Shown here: positions 29,874 to 37,600 of the stretch, in pieces
Layout: the number at the start of each line of letters is the position of its first letter
Position numbering within the stretch: the stretch's first letter is position 1
The notes under the pieces: model-generated
Seen by the model: only the letters and a program-made list of their open reading frames with translations
Told to the model about the DNA's origin: nothing
Database searches by the model: none
Program-made: the position numbers and the translations under genes
NCBI RefSeq assembly: GCF_009604385.1
Contig: NZ_WEGJ01000037.1
Span: 1-64,000, forward strand
Direction of reading: 5' to 3'
Length of the DNA: 64,000 nucleotides
From: Streptomyces smaragdinus
GTDB lineage: Bacteria > Actinomycetota > Actinomycetes > Streptomycetales > Streptomycetaceae

Positions 29874-30285
29874 CCGGGTTTCGCGGCCACAGCGCGGCGA
29901 TCGACGCCCGGCGGACGTACGCGACGGCGGCGAACAGCACCCCGAGGATGACCGGGGTGTACCAGTACGTCGTGTCGAGGTACGCCCAGGTGAAGATCTC
30001 GGCGCCGATCATCAGCCCCGTGAGCGCCGCCGCGGCCAGGCCCGCCAGACGCGGAATGACCAGCGCTATCCCGCCGGCGACCTCGCAGACGCCGGCGAAG
30101 TACATGAACCAGTCGCCGTACCCGATGAGGTCGAAGCTCTCCGTGGCGGCCGCGACACCAAAGAGCTTCGGGACGCCGCTGGCGACGACCATGAAGACGC
30201 CGAGCACGATCTGCGCGGTCCAGGCCGCGATGTTGGCCTTGCGGGAGAGGGTCAGCGGGGCGGCGGCGGTGAGGGTGTTCGTCAT
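29848..30285 (-). CDS. DoxX-family membrane protein
   Basis: This 145-residue protein has four membrane helices: AAWTAQIVLGVFMVVASGVPKLFG, the central YFAGVCEVAGGIALVIPRL, AGLAAAALTGLMIGAEIFTW and YTPVILGVLFAAVAYV. Its DoxX pattern includes KLFG and FAG.CE..GG. The function of most DoxX-like proteins is unknown; some act in redox complexes. It lies downstream of an AraC regulator, and its 3' end contains the thrS promoter. Confidence 0.85.
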   Translation of the reverse strand: MTNTLTAAAPLTLSRKANIAAWTAQIVLGVFMVVASGVPKLFGVAAATESFDLIGYGDWFMYFAGVCEVAGGIALVIPRLAGLAAAALTGLMIGAEIFTWAYLDTTYWYTPVILGVLFAAVAYVRRASIAALWPRNPGDSEAAGA

Positions 30286-30318
30286 GAGGGGTCCTGTCCG
30301 GTGAGCGGTCCGTTGCTG

Positions 30319-31293
30319 TCAACGGGATAGACCGGCGGGCCCCCGGAAACTCATCGCGGTCGCCACACGGTGTTCCTGCGGGCTGATCCCCCGGACCCGT
30401 TTGAACGCGGCGCTCAGCGCGAAGCCGGTGCCGTAGCCGACCTTGCGGGCCACCGAGCCGACCGTGGCGTCCGGTTCGCGCAGCAGGTCGGCGGCCAGAT
30501 CGAGGCGCCAGCCGGTGAGGTACGCCATCGGGGGCTCGCCCACCAGGTCCGTGAAGCGGCGGGCCAGGGCGGCGCGGGAGACGCCGAGGGCCGCGGCGAG
30601 GGAGGCGACCGTCCAGGGGTGGGCGGGGTTGTTGTGCAGCAGGCGCAGGGCGCGGCCGATCACCGGGTCGGACTGCGCCTCGTACCAGCCGGGGGCGCCG
30701 GCGTCGGGGCGGGCGAACCAGGTGCGCAGGGCGGAGATCAGGACGAGGTCGAGCAGCCGGTCGAGGACCGCGGACTGGCCGGGCTCCTCGCGGGTGATCT
30801 CCGCCATGAGCAGCGGGACGAGGGGGCTGTCCCAGTCGCCGGCGCGCAGCACGATCAGCGGGGGCAGGGCGCCCAGCAGCCGGCGGCCGAGCTCGCTGGG
30901 GCTCTCGTACGCGCCGATCAGCAGCGTCGTACCGCCGTCGGCCGCATTGCCCCAGGACCGTACGCCCAGGCTCATCGTCTCCCGCAGCGGCTCCCCGGAG
31001 AGCGTGAAGCACTCCTGACCGGGGAGGATGCGCACCTGCACGGGCGTCGTCGGATCGTCGGCGACGGTGTACGGGTCGGGGCCGCGCATGATCGCGAGGT
31101 CACCGGCGCGCAGGAGTTCGGGGGCGGGCCCCGGGGCGTCGTACAGGACCCAGCAGTCGCCCGCGACGACCGAGACGACGGCGAGCGGGGCGTGGTCCTC
31201 GACGCGGATGCCCCACGGCGGGCGCAGGGTCGCGCGCATCACGAAGGCGTCGCGGGCGCGGGGGCCCTCCAGCATTCCGGCGAGGGTGTCCAT
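30319..31293 (-). CDS. AraC-family regulator with cupin domain
   Basis: This 324-residue protein has an AraC_binding_6/cupin-type N-terminus (WGIRVEDHAPLAVVSVVAGDCWVLYDAPG) followed by the double HTH at about 225-310: WTVASLAAALGVSRAALARRFTDLVGEPPMAYLTGWRLDLAADLLREPDATVGSVARKVGYGTGFALSAAFKRVRGISPQEHR. It is divergent from an NmrA-type reductase gene and upstream of DoxX, so it probably controls one or both. The intergenic gap is only 92 bases. Confidence 0.88.
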   Translation of the reverse strand: MDTLAGMLEGPRARDAFVMRATLRPPWGIRVEDHAPLAVVSVVAGDCWVLYDAPGPAPELLRAGDLAIMRGPDPYTVADDPTTPVQVRILPGQECFTLSGEPLRETMSLGVRSWGNAADGGTTLLIGAYESPSELGRRLLGALPPLIVLRAGDWDSPLVPLLMAEITREEPGQSAVLDRLLDLVLISALRTWFARPDAGAPGWYEAQSDPVIGRALRLLHNNPAHPWTVASLAAALGVSRAALARRFTDLVGEPPMAYLTGWRLDLAADLLREPDATVGSVARKVGYGTGFALSAAFKRVRGISPQEHRVATAMSFRGPAGLSR

Positions 31294-31385
31294 GGAGGCA
31301 GCGTAACCCGCAACGTAGACGCTCGCGTATGGAGTTGAGCTTCTGAGCCATGGATGCTCCAGCTTCCCGGGGCTTCACTGGAGGC

Positions 31386-32210
31386 ATGACGGACAACGAG
31401 AGCAAGAACATCACCCTGGTCACCGGCGGTACCGGCAAGACCGGCCGCCGCGTCGTCGAGCGCCTCACCGCCCGCGGTGTCGCCACCCGCGTCGGCTCGC
31501 GCACCGCGGACATCCCGTTCGACTGGCACGAGCCCGCCACCTGGGAGCCGGCCCTGGAGGGTGTGGACGCCGCGTACCTCGTCTACTACCCCGACCTCGC
31601 CGCCCCCGAGGCGGCGCCCGCGATCCGCGACTTCGCCGAGGTCGCGGCGGAGAGCGGCGTGCGGCGGCTGGTGCTGCTGTCGGGGCGCGGGGAAGAACAG
31701 ACGGAGCCGGCCGAGCGGGCCGTCATGTCGGCCGGGATCGACTGGACGATCCTCAAGTGCTCGTGGTTCATGCAGAACTTCAGCGAGGACTTCCTGCTGG
31801 AGCCGGTCCGGGCGGGCGAGCTGGTGCTGCCGGCCGCGGACGTTCCGGAGCCGTTCGTCGACGCGGAGGACATCGCCGACGCAGCGGTGGCGGCGCTGAC
31901 GGAGGACGGGCACTCCGGTCAGGTGTACGAGCTGACGGGGCCGCGGGCGCTGACGTTCGGGGAGATCGCCGCGGAGCTGTCCGCGGTGACGGGGCGGCCG
32001 GTGCGGTATTCGCCGGTGTCGTCCGGGGAGTACGGGGAGTATCTGGGGCGGTTCCTGCCGCCGGAGTACGTGCCGCTGTTTGTCGACCTGTTCGCGCGGG
32101 TGCTCGACGGGCGCAACGTCGAGCCGCGGGACGGGGTGCGACGGGCGCTCGGGCGGGAGCCGCGGGACTTCGGCTCGTACGTGCGCGGGGCCGGGGCGGC
32201 GTGGAAATGA
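31386..32210 (+). CDS. NmrA-like NAD(P)-binding protein
   Basis: This 274-residue protein has an N-terminal Rossmann motif VTGGTGKTGRRVVERL and a DVAAAYLVYYPD-like segment (GVDAAYLVYYPDLA). VLLSGRGEEQTEPAERAVMSAGIDWTILKCSWFMQNFSEDFL is typical of NmrA/SDR-extended proteins. The ATG at 31386 follows GGAGG closely. Such proteins sense or reduce with NAD(P). It is coupled by ATGA to a DUF1772 membrane protein. Confidence 0.87.
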   Translation: MTDNESKNITLVTGGTGKTGRRVVERLTARGVATRVGSRTADIPFDWHEPATWEPALEGVDAAYLVYYPDLAAPEAAPAIRDFAEVAAESGVRRLVLLSGRGEEQTEPAERAVMSAGIDWTILKCSWFMQNFSEDFLLEPVRAGELVLPAADVPEPFVDAEDIADAAVAALTEDGHSGQVYELTGPRALTFGEIAAELSAVTGRPVRYSPVSSGEYGEYLGRFLPPEYVPLFVDLFARVLDGRNVEPRDGVRRALGREPRDFGSYVRGAGAAWK

Positions 32211-32758
32211 GACTCAAGGACGTCGCGCTGAGCTCCGCCACCGTACTGACGGGGCTCAGCGCGGGCCTGTACGCCGCGTTCTCCTACGCGGTGATGCCGG
32301 CCCTGGGCCGGTCCGACGACCGGACGTTCGTGGTGACGATGCGGGAGATCAACCGGGCGATCCTCAACGGGTGGTTCGTGCTGATCTTCCTCGGCTCCCT
32401 GGCGGCGCTGATCGCCGCCGCCGTCTCGCACCGCCGTACCCGTGTGCTGCCGTGGATCCTGGGGGCGCTGGGGCTGTACGCGGTGGTGCTGGTGGTGACG
32501 ATGGGGCTGAACGTGCCCCTGAACGACACGCTGGACGCCGCCGGGGTGCCGTCCTCCGCGGCCGGACTGGCCCGGGTGCGGGCGGACTTCGAGGATCCGT
32601 GGGTGCGGTGGAACAACGTCCGTACGGTGGTGAATCTGGTCGCCTTCGGCCTGATCGCGTGGGCTCAGCGCGGGTCGCGGCCCGAGAGGGCCAGCGCGCG
32701 GACGAACGCGGGGGCGTCCGCCGGGGCTTCGACCGGGTCGGCGAAGCCGTCGTACTGA
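32207..32758 (+). CDS. DUF1772 membrane protein
   Basis: This 183-residue protein has four helices (ALSSATVLTGLSAGLYAAFSYAVMPAL, NGWFVLIFLGSLAALIAAAV, VLPWILGALGLYAVVLVVTMGLNVPLND, NVRTVVNLVAFGLIAW). The DUF1772 signature NVPLND is followed by FEDPWVRWNNVRTV. The family (anthrone oxygenase-like) has members acting on polyketide anthrones, but most are uncharacterised. The last ~30 codons overlap the convergent next gene and are low-complexity (Ala/Gly/Ser). Confidence 0.85.
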   Translation: MRLKDVALSSATVLTGLSAGLYAAFSYAVMPALGRSDDRTFVVTMREINRAILNGWFVLIFLGSLAALIAAAVSHRRTRVLPWILGALGLYAVVLVVTMGLNVPLNDTLDAAGVPSSAAGLARVRADFEDPWVRWNNVRTVVNLVAFGLIAWAQRGSRPERASARTNAGASAGASTGSAKPSY

Positions 32759-33237
32759 CGGTAGAGCTCGGCGTTCTCCTCGACGACCCGCAGCAGCGCG
32801 GCACCGGCCCCGGCGGACACGGCGGGGCCGGGCTGGCCCGTGGCGGCGGCGACGTCCCAGCCGTGGACGGCCATCTCCTTGACGATCAGCGCGGCCATCT
32901 GGGCGGCGGGGGCCACGCCGAAGCCCGAGTCGATGTCGCCCTCCCATACCGCCGGGTCCGACCAGGCGGCGACCGCCTTCTCCAGCTGCGCGGCGTACGC
33001 CGTCGCCCAGTCGGGGTCGGCGGTGAAGTCGTGCTTCGTCAGCTCGTCGGGGATGGGGCGGCGCAGGGCGCGGCACTCCAGGCCGTGGGAGCTGTAGAGG
33101 ACCCAGTGGTTGACGAGGGTCCGGACGTCCCAGTCGGTGCAGCGGGATGGCTCGGACAGCTGCTCGGGGCGGACTCCACGGGCGATCCTGGTGGCCTCCG
33201 CCGCGCATTCCTTCATGTACTGGTGCATCTCGTTCAT
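32665..33237 (-). CDS. Maleylpyruvate-isomerase-like (TIGR03086/DinB-superfamily) protein
   Basis: This 190-residue protein has the MDMPI N-domain: CAAEATRIARGVRPEQLSEPSRCTDWDVRTLVNHWVLYS and the C-terminal metal-site EMAVHGWDVAAATGQP. The mycothiol-dependent family binds a divalent metal and works on thiol conjugates, but many members have unknown substrates. ATG 33237 is chosen over one three codons upstream. Its 3' end overlaps the convergent DUF1772 gene by 94 bases. Confidence 0.83.
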   Translation of the reverse strand: MNEMHQYMKECAAEATRIARGVRPEQLSEPSRCTDWDVRTLVNHWVLYSSHGLECRALRRPIPDELTKHDFTADPDWATAYAAQLEKAVAAWSDPAVWEGDIDSGFGVAPAAQMAALIVKEMAVHGWDVAAATGQPGPAVSAGAGAALLRVVEENAELYRQYDGFADPVEAPADAPAFVRALALSGRDPR

Positions 33238-33301
33238 GCACGTCACAGTAGGTGCGGCGGGGTCCGGCGGTCTTGAACAAACGCGACGTAGGGTGGATCG
33301 C

Positions 33302-34096
33302 GTGGCGGGTGGTGAGCGGGCCCGGGGTGTGCTGCATCCGCGGGAGCAGGAGCGGGTGGCGGTGCTGCGGACGTATCCGCCGGGGGCCGCGGTGGACGCG
33401 TACGTCGAGTACTACTGGCACGTCGCGTGGGATGTGCCCGGCGGGGATGTGTTCGAGGCTCAGGTGCTGCCTCACCCTCATGTGCATCTGGTCTTCGAGC
33501 GGCCTGCCCCTCTGGTGTACGGGGTGGACCGGGGCCTGTTCACGCGGCGGCTCCGGGGGCGGGGCCAGGTGCTGGGCGTGCGGTTCCACGCGGGGGCGTT
33601 CCGGGCCTTCGCGGGCGGGCCGGTGGGGGCGCTGACGGACCGGCGGATCCCCGCCGCGTCGGTCTTCGGGGACGCGGTGGACCGGCGCGCGGAGGAGATC
33701 CTGGCGCTGGCGGACGGCCCCGCGATGGCGCGGGCGGCGGAGGCCTTCCTGACGCCGCTGCTGCCCCCCGGCGGGCCGGATCCGGCGGCGGTGCGGGCGG
33801 CTCGGGCGGTGGGGCTGGCGGTGGGGGATCCGTCGCTGGTGCGCGTGTCGGGGCTGGCGGAGGCGACGGGGCTGTCGGTGCGGGCGCTGCAGCGGCTGTT
33901 CGCCGAGTACGTGGGCGTGAGCCCGAAGTGGACGCTGCGCCGGGCCCGGCTGCACGAGGCGGCGGCGCGGGCGGACTCCGGCGAGGACCTCGACTGGGCG
34001 GCGCTGGCGGCGGACCTGGGCTACGCCGACCAGGCCCATCTCACACGGGACTTCGCGGCGACGTTGGGGGCGCCGCCTTCGCGGTACGTACGGTGA
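33302..34096 (+). CDS. AraC-family regulator with DUF6597-like N-terminus
   Basis: This 264-residue protein has an N-terminal VDAYVEYYWHVAWDVPGGDVFEAQVLPHPHVHLVFE and a C-terminal double HTH (about 180-262): VRVSGLAEATGLSVRALQRLFAEYVGVSPKWTLRRARLHEAA...DWAALAADLGYADQAHLTRDFAATLGAPPSRY. GTG at 33302 or 33293 is the start; the frame further upstream overlaps the divergent MDMPI gene. It probably regulates that divergent gene; the promoter space is about 55-65 bases. Confidence 0.85.
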   Translation: MAGGERARGVLHPREQERVAVLRTYPPGAAVDAYVEYYWHVAWDVPGGDVFEAQVLPHPHVHLVFERPAPLVYGVDRGLFTRRLRGRGQVLGVRFHAGAFRAFAGGPVGALTDRRIPAASVFGDAVDRRAEEILALADGPAMARAAEAFLTPLLPPGGPDPAAVRAARAVGLAVGDPSLVRVSGLAEATGLSVRALQRLFAEYVGVSPKWTLRRARLHEAAARADSGEDLDWAALAADLGYADQAHLTRDFAATLGAPPSRYVR

Positions 34097-34183
34097 ACCG
34101 GGGCGTCGTTCGAAGGTGAACGGGAAGCCTGCTTTACGCTGCTCGGAGACGCTTCGCCCCCGACCTTCCGTAAGGAACGACTC

Positions 34184-35134
34184 GTGCGAGATATCGCCGT
34201 GTTCTCCGGCAGCGCCCATCCCGAACTCGCCGCCGAGGTCTGCGCCCACCTCGACGTGCCCCTCCTCCCCGTCCAAGTCGACCGGTTCGCCAACGACTGT
34301 CTCGGTGTCCAGCTGCAGGCCAACTGCCGCGGCCGGGACGTGTTCCTGATCCAGCCGCTGGTCCGGCCCGTACAGGAGCACCTGGTCGAGCTGCTGCTGA
34401 TGCTGGACGCCGCGCGCGGCGCCTCGGCGTCCAGGATCACCGTCGTCCTCCCCCACTACTCCTACGCCCGCTCCGACAAGAAGGACGCCCCGCGGATCTC
34501 CATCGGCGGGCGCCTCGTCGCCGATCTGCTGGCGACCGCCGGCGCCAACCGGGTGCTGGCGATGACGCTGCACTCGCCGCAGGTGCACGGCTTCTTCTCC
34601 GTACCCGTCGACCATCTCCACGCGCTGCGGGAGCTGGCCGCCCACTTCCGCCACTACGACCTGTCCAACGCGGTGGCCGTCTCCCCCGACCTGGGCAACG
34701 CCAAGGAGGCCGCGCACTTCGCCCGGCTGCTGGGCATTCCCGTGGCGGCGGGGGCCAAGCAGCGCTTCGCCGACGACCGGGTGCGGATCAGCGCGGTCAT
34801 CGGGGAGGTCGCCGGTAAGGACGTGATCGTCCTGGACGACGAGATCGCCAAGGGCTCCACCGTGGTGGAGCTGCTGCGGCTGCTGCGCGAGCAGGGCGCC
34901 GCGTCGGTACGGGTGGCGTGCACGCACGGGCTGTTCGCCGCGGGCGCGCTGAAGCGGATCGGGGACGCGCCGGAGGTGCTGGAGATCGTGTGCACCAACA
35001 CCGTCCCCGTACCGGACGAGGAGCGCACCGAGAAGCTCCGCATCCTGTCCATCGGCCCGGCGCTGGCGGAGGCCATCCGCCGGATCCACAACGGGGAGTC
35101 GGTGAGCGCCCTCTTCGACGCGCCCCAGCCGTAG
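34184..35134 (+). CDS. prs: Second ribose-phosphate pyrophosphokinase (PRPP synthetase)
   Basis: This 316-residue protein makes PRPP from ribose-5-phosphate and ATP, used for nucleotides, His and Trp. It shows VFSGSAHPELAAEVC, ISIGGRLVADLL, the binding site LHSPQVHGFFSVPVDHLHA, VSPDLGNAKEA and the PRPP loop VLDDEIAKGSTVVELL. The usual loop is DDxxDTGGT; here it is DDEIAKGST, so this is a divergent class. GTG 34184 follows GTAAGG. Streptomyces normally has another prs by glmU, so this is probably a paralogue. Confidence 0.87.
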   Translation: MRDIAVFSGSAHPELAAEVCAHLDVPLLPVQVDRFANDCLGVQLQANCRGRDVFLIQPLVRPVQEHLVELLLMLDAARGASASRITVVLPHYSYARSDKKDAPRISIGGRLVADLLATAGANRVLAMTLHSPQVHGFFSVPVDHLHALRELAAHFRHYDLSNAVAVSPDLGNAKEAAHFARLLGIPVAAGAKQRFADDRVRISAVIGEVAGKDVIVLDDEIAKGSTVVELLRLLREQGAASVRVACTHGLFAAGALKRIGDAPEVLEIVCTNTVPVPDEERTEKLRILSIGPALAEAIRRIHNGESVSALFDAPQP

Positions 35135-35153
35135 GGCCCCTGGGGAGGCGGCC

Positions 35154-35759
35154 CTACGAACGCCTCCCCAGGAACCCCAGCAGCCGCTCGCTCACCCCCG
35201 CGTCCTCCGGCACGGGCAGCGGCGGCGCGAAGCGTCCCGGGCGGTCCGCCGGGTGGACGAACAGCGGGGCCAGCTCCAGCAGTTCCTCCGCCAGCACCGG
35301 CGGCAGCGGCCGGCCCGCGCCGCACGCCCGGGCGATGTCCCAGCCGTGCACCGCGAGCTCGATCGCCCCCGTCCCCGTCACGATCGCCGCCGACAGCCGC
35401 AGCCCGCCCACGTCGATCACCTCGTGGCCCCCGCCGGCCCGGCTCCACGCCGCGACCAGCCGCCGGCACGACTCCCGCACCGCCCCCGCCGCCCGCTCCG
35501 CGCCCGCGTCCGGGGCGGCGAAGGAACCGGGATCCGGCGCGACCGTCACCTGTCCGTCGTCCACGGCCTCGTTCAGCGCGTCCAGCGAATCCTGTACGTG
35601 CGCCAGCAGCAGCCGCAGATCCCAGTCCCGGCACGGGGTGTCCGCGTCCAGCTCCTCGTCGGTGACCAGCGGCAGCACCCCGAGGAGATAGCCGACCGCC
35701 CGCTCCAGCAGACTCACCCCGGCGCGGACCTCGGTGGACACGGCGTCGGCGCGGCTCAT
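35154..35759 (-). CDS. Maleylpyruvate-isomerase-like protein coupled to an ECF sigma gene
   Basis: This 201-residue MDMPI/DinB-superfamily protein shows TPCRDWDLRLLLAHVQDSLDALNEAV and, near the C-terminal part, IELAVHGWDIARACGAGRPLP. The ATG overlaps the stop of the upstream sigma gene (ATGA), so the two are translated together. Coupling to a sigma factor suggests a regulatory partner role (anti-sigma-like or a metal/thiol sensor), but this is inference. Confidence 0.83.
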   Translation of the reverse strand: MSRADAVSTEVRAGVSLLERAVGYLLGVLPLVTDEELDADTPCRDWDLRLLLAHVQDSLDALNEAVDDGQVTVAPDPGSFAAPDAGAERAAGAVRESCRRLVAAWSRAGGGHEVIDVGGLRLSAAIVTGTGAIELAVHGWDIARACGAGRPLPPVLAEELLELAPLFVHPADRPGRFAPPLPVPEDAGVSERLLGFLGRRS

Positions 35760-36748
35760 CGCTGTGCGGGGAGAACGGCGGGCAGGCCGAACGTCTCGAA
35801 CAGGCTGGTCTCGAAGAACGCCACGCAGTGCCGCACCCTGCCGCCGACGATGTCCAGCACCTGAAGCTGGAACGCCTTGTGGTCCCCCGTCTCCGGGTCG
35901 ATCATGTACAGCCCGAACGCGGGCTGGCCGTTGGCCGTGGTCGGGACGAGCCGCTGGTCGCCGGGCCCCTTCGCCGGGCAACTGGTGTCTATGAGCTGCC
36001 CGATGGTCTCCGGCCCCTGATACCAGCCTATGAACGGCGGCATCTCCCAGACGGCGTCCTCGGTGAACAGCCGCACGATGGCCCGCATGTCCTTCGCCTC
36101 GAACGCCGCCATCCACGAGTCGAGCAGCCGCCGCTGCTCCGCGTCGTCCGGCTCCTGCACGGACTCCTCCGTCAGCCCCGCCTTGCCCATGGCGGCGTGC
36201 GCCCGCTGCAGCGCGCTGTTCACCGCGGCCGTCGTCAGCTCCAGCTGCTCGGCGACCTCGGCGGCCTTCCACTTCAGCACGTCCCGCAGGATCAGCACCG
36301 CGCGCTGCTTGGGCGGCAGATGCTGCAGCGCGGCGATGAACGCCAGCCGTACGGACTCCCGGGAGCCGACGACCGAGGCCGGGTCCGCCGTGCCCCCGCC
36401 GTCGATCATCGTGTCCGGGATGGGCTCCAGCCACGGCACCTCGTCCTGCGTGATGAGCTCGTCGCTCGCGGAGGACGACGGGGCGCCGAGCCCTGTGGGC
36501 AGCGGGCGCTTGCCCCGGCTCTCCAGCGCCGTCAGGCAGGCGCGGGTCGCGATCGTGTGCAGCCAGGTGCGCAGGCTGGAGCGGCCCTCGAACTTGTCGT
36601 ACGCCCGCCAGGCCCGCAGATACGTCTCCTGCACCAGGTCCTCGGCGTCGTGCACCGAGCCCAGCATGCGATAGCAGTGCGCCAGCAGCTCCCGCCGGTA
36701 CGGGTCGGCGAGCTGCGGGAAGTCCGCCTGTGCCTCGGTCTGCGCCAT
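35756..36748 (-). CDS. ECF sigma factor with C-terminal SnoaL-like domain (SigX5 type)
   Basis: This 330-residue protein has sigma region 2 at about 12-80 (LLAHCYRMLGSVHDAEDLVQETYLRAWRAYDKFEGRSSLRTWLHTIATRACL) and region 4 at about 145-205 (ALQHLPPKQRAVLILRDVLKWKAAEVAEQLELTTAAVNSALQRAHA). A SnoaL_2 domain at about 215-325 follows (SWMAAFEAKDMRAIVRLFTEDAVWEMPPFIGWYQG). In this class the C-terminal domain modulates activity instead of a separate anti-sigma factor. ATG 36748 is preferred to an upstream frame start. Confidence 0.9.
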   Translation of the reverse strand: MAQTEAQADFPQLADPYRRELLAHCYRMLGSVHDAEDLVQETYLRAWRAYDKFEGRSSLRTWLHTIATRACLTALESRGKRPLPTGLGAPSSSASDELITQDEVPWLEPIPDTMIDGGGTADPASVVGSRESVRLAFIAALQHLPPKQRAVLILRDVLKWKAAEVAEQLELTTAAVNSALQRAHAAMGKAGLTEESVQEPDDAEQRRLLDSWMAAFEAKDMRAIVRLFTEDAVWEMPPFIGWYQGPETIGQLIDTSCPAKGPGDQRLVPTTANGQPAFGLYMIDPETGDHKAFQLQVLDIVGGRVRHCVAFFETSLFETFGLPAVLPAQR

Positions 36749-36926
36749 CGGTGTGCCTCTCGTCTCCCCGGCGGTCGTCACCGCCTCACCCGTACAGACC
36801 GGCCGAGTTCCGCGAACTCATCGGCCCGGTACGGGAAAGTTTTCGCGCCGCGTACGAACGCGCGCGCCGGCCATCGCACCAGACTGCCATCCGGGTCCGA
36901 CAGAAGGCGGGAGACTCCCGTAAGGA

Positions 36927-37496
36927 TCAGAGCGACTCCGCCGTCAGATAGCGCTGCAGCGTGGGCCCGAGCCAGCCCACGACCTCCGCGCGCGACATCT
37001 CCACCGCCGGCGGGAACCGCAGCACGTACCGGGCCATCGCCATGCCCAGGACCTGCGACGCCGCGAGCGCGGCCCGCCGGGGGACCTCGCGCGGGTCGGG
37101 GCAGACCGCGGCGGCGACCGGGCCCAGCTGGTCGCGGAAGATGCCCCGCATCCGCTCGGCCGCCGCCGCGTTGGTGACGCCGGCGCGCAGCAGCGCGGTG
37201 AGGACGTCGTCCGCCTCCCAGCGGTCGAGGAAGTGCCCGACGAGGATCCGGCCGACGTCGTCGCGGGGCAGCCGCGCCAGGTCGGGGAGGGCGAGGTCGA
37301 ACTCCGACGCGGCGGCGAACAGGCCCTCCTTGCTGCCGTAGTAGCGCATCACCATCGACGGGTCGATGGCCGCGTCCCGGGCGATGGCGCGGATGGTCGC
37401 CCGCTCGTAGCCGTCGGCGGCGAACCGCTCGCGGGCGGCGGCGAGGATCTTGGCGCGGGTGGCGTCGGAGCGGCGCGGGGGCGGTGCGGTCGTCAT
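36927..37496 (-). CDS. TetR-family repressor
   Basis: This 189-residue protein has the TetR HTH at about 10-58 (SDATRAKILAAARERFAADGYERATIRAIARDAAIDPSMVMRYYGSKEGLFAAASEF) and a ligand-binding half ending PAVEMSRAEVVGWLGPTLQRYL. ATG 37496 lies at the edge of a 26-bp palindrome, so it surely autoregulates. It is divergent from a FAD monooxygenase gene 105 bases away, which is its probable target. Confidence 0.92.
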   Translation of the reverse strand: MTTAPPPRRSDATRAKILAAARERFAADGYERATIRAIARDAAIDPSMVMRYYGSKEGLFAAASEFDLALPDLARLPRDDVGRILVGHFLDRWEADDVLTALLRAGVTNAAAAERMRGIFRDQLGPVAAAVCPDPREVPRRAALAASQVLGMAMARYVLRFPPAVEMSRAEVVGWLGPTLQRYLTAESL

Positions 37497-37498
37497 GC

Positions 37499-37524
37499 CA
37501 ACAAGTGTAGGCCAACACCTGTTG
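37499..37524. promoter_or_regulatory. 26-bp TetR operator palindrome
   Basis: The pattern is CAACA-n-GTGT-n-GGCC-n-ACAC-n-TGTTG, symmetrical at 22 of 26 positions, directly upstream of the tetR-type start codon. A smaller related site, CAACAAGCGTTG, lies at 37560-37571 on the monooxygenase side. Confidence 0.78.
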
Positions 37525-37600
37525 ACTTCCACCCGGGGGCGGCGGTACGTTCGTTTTGCCAACAAGCGTTGACCTGAAGTCGGTAGCCCAGGAGGCGGCC

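Noticed and set aside
31919..35089. 1056-codon minus-strand frame
   Set aside because: Runs across five genes of both strands and is low-complexity; a GC artefact.
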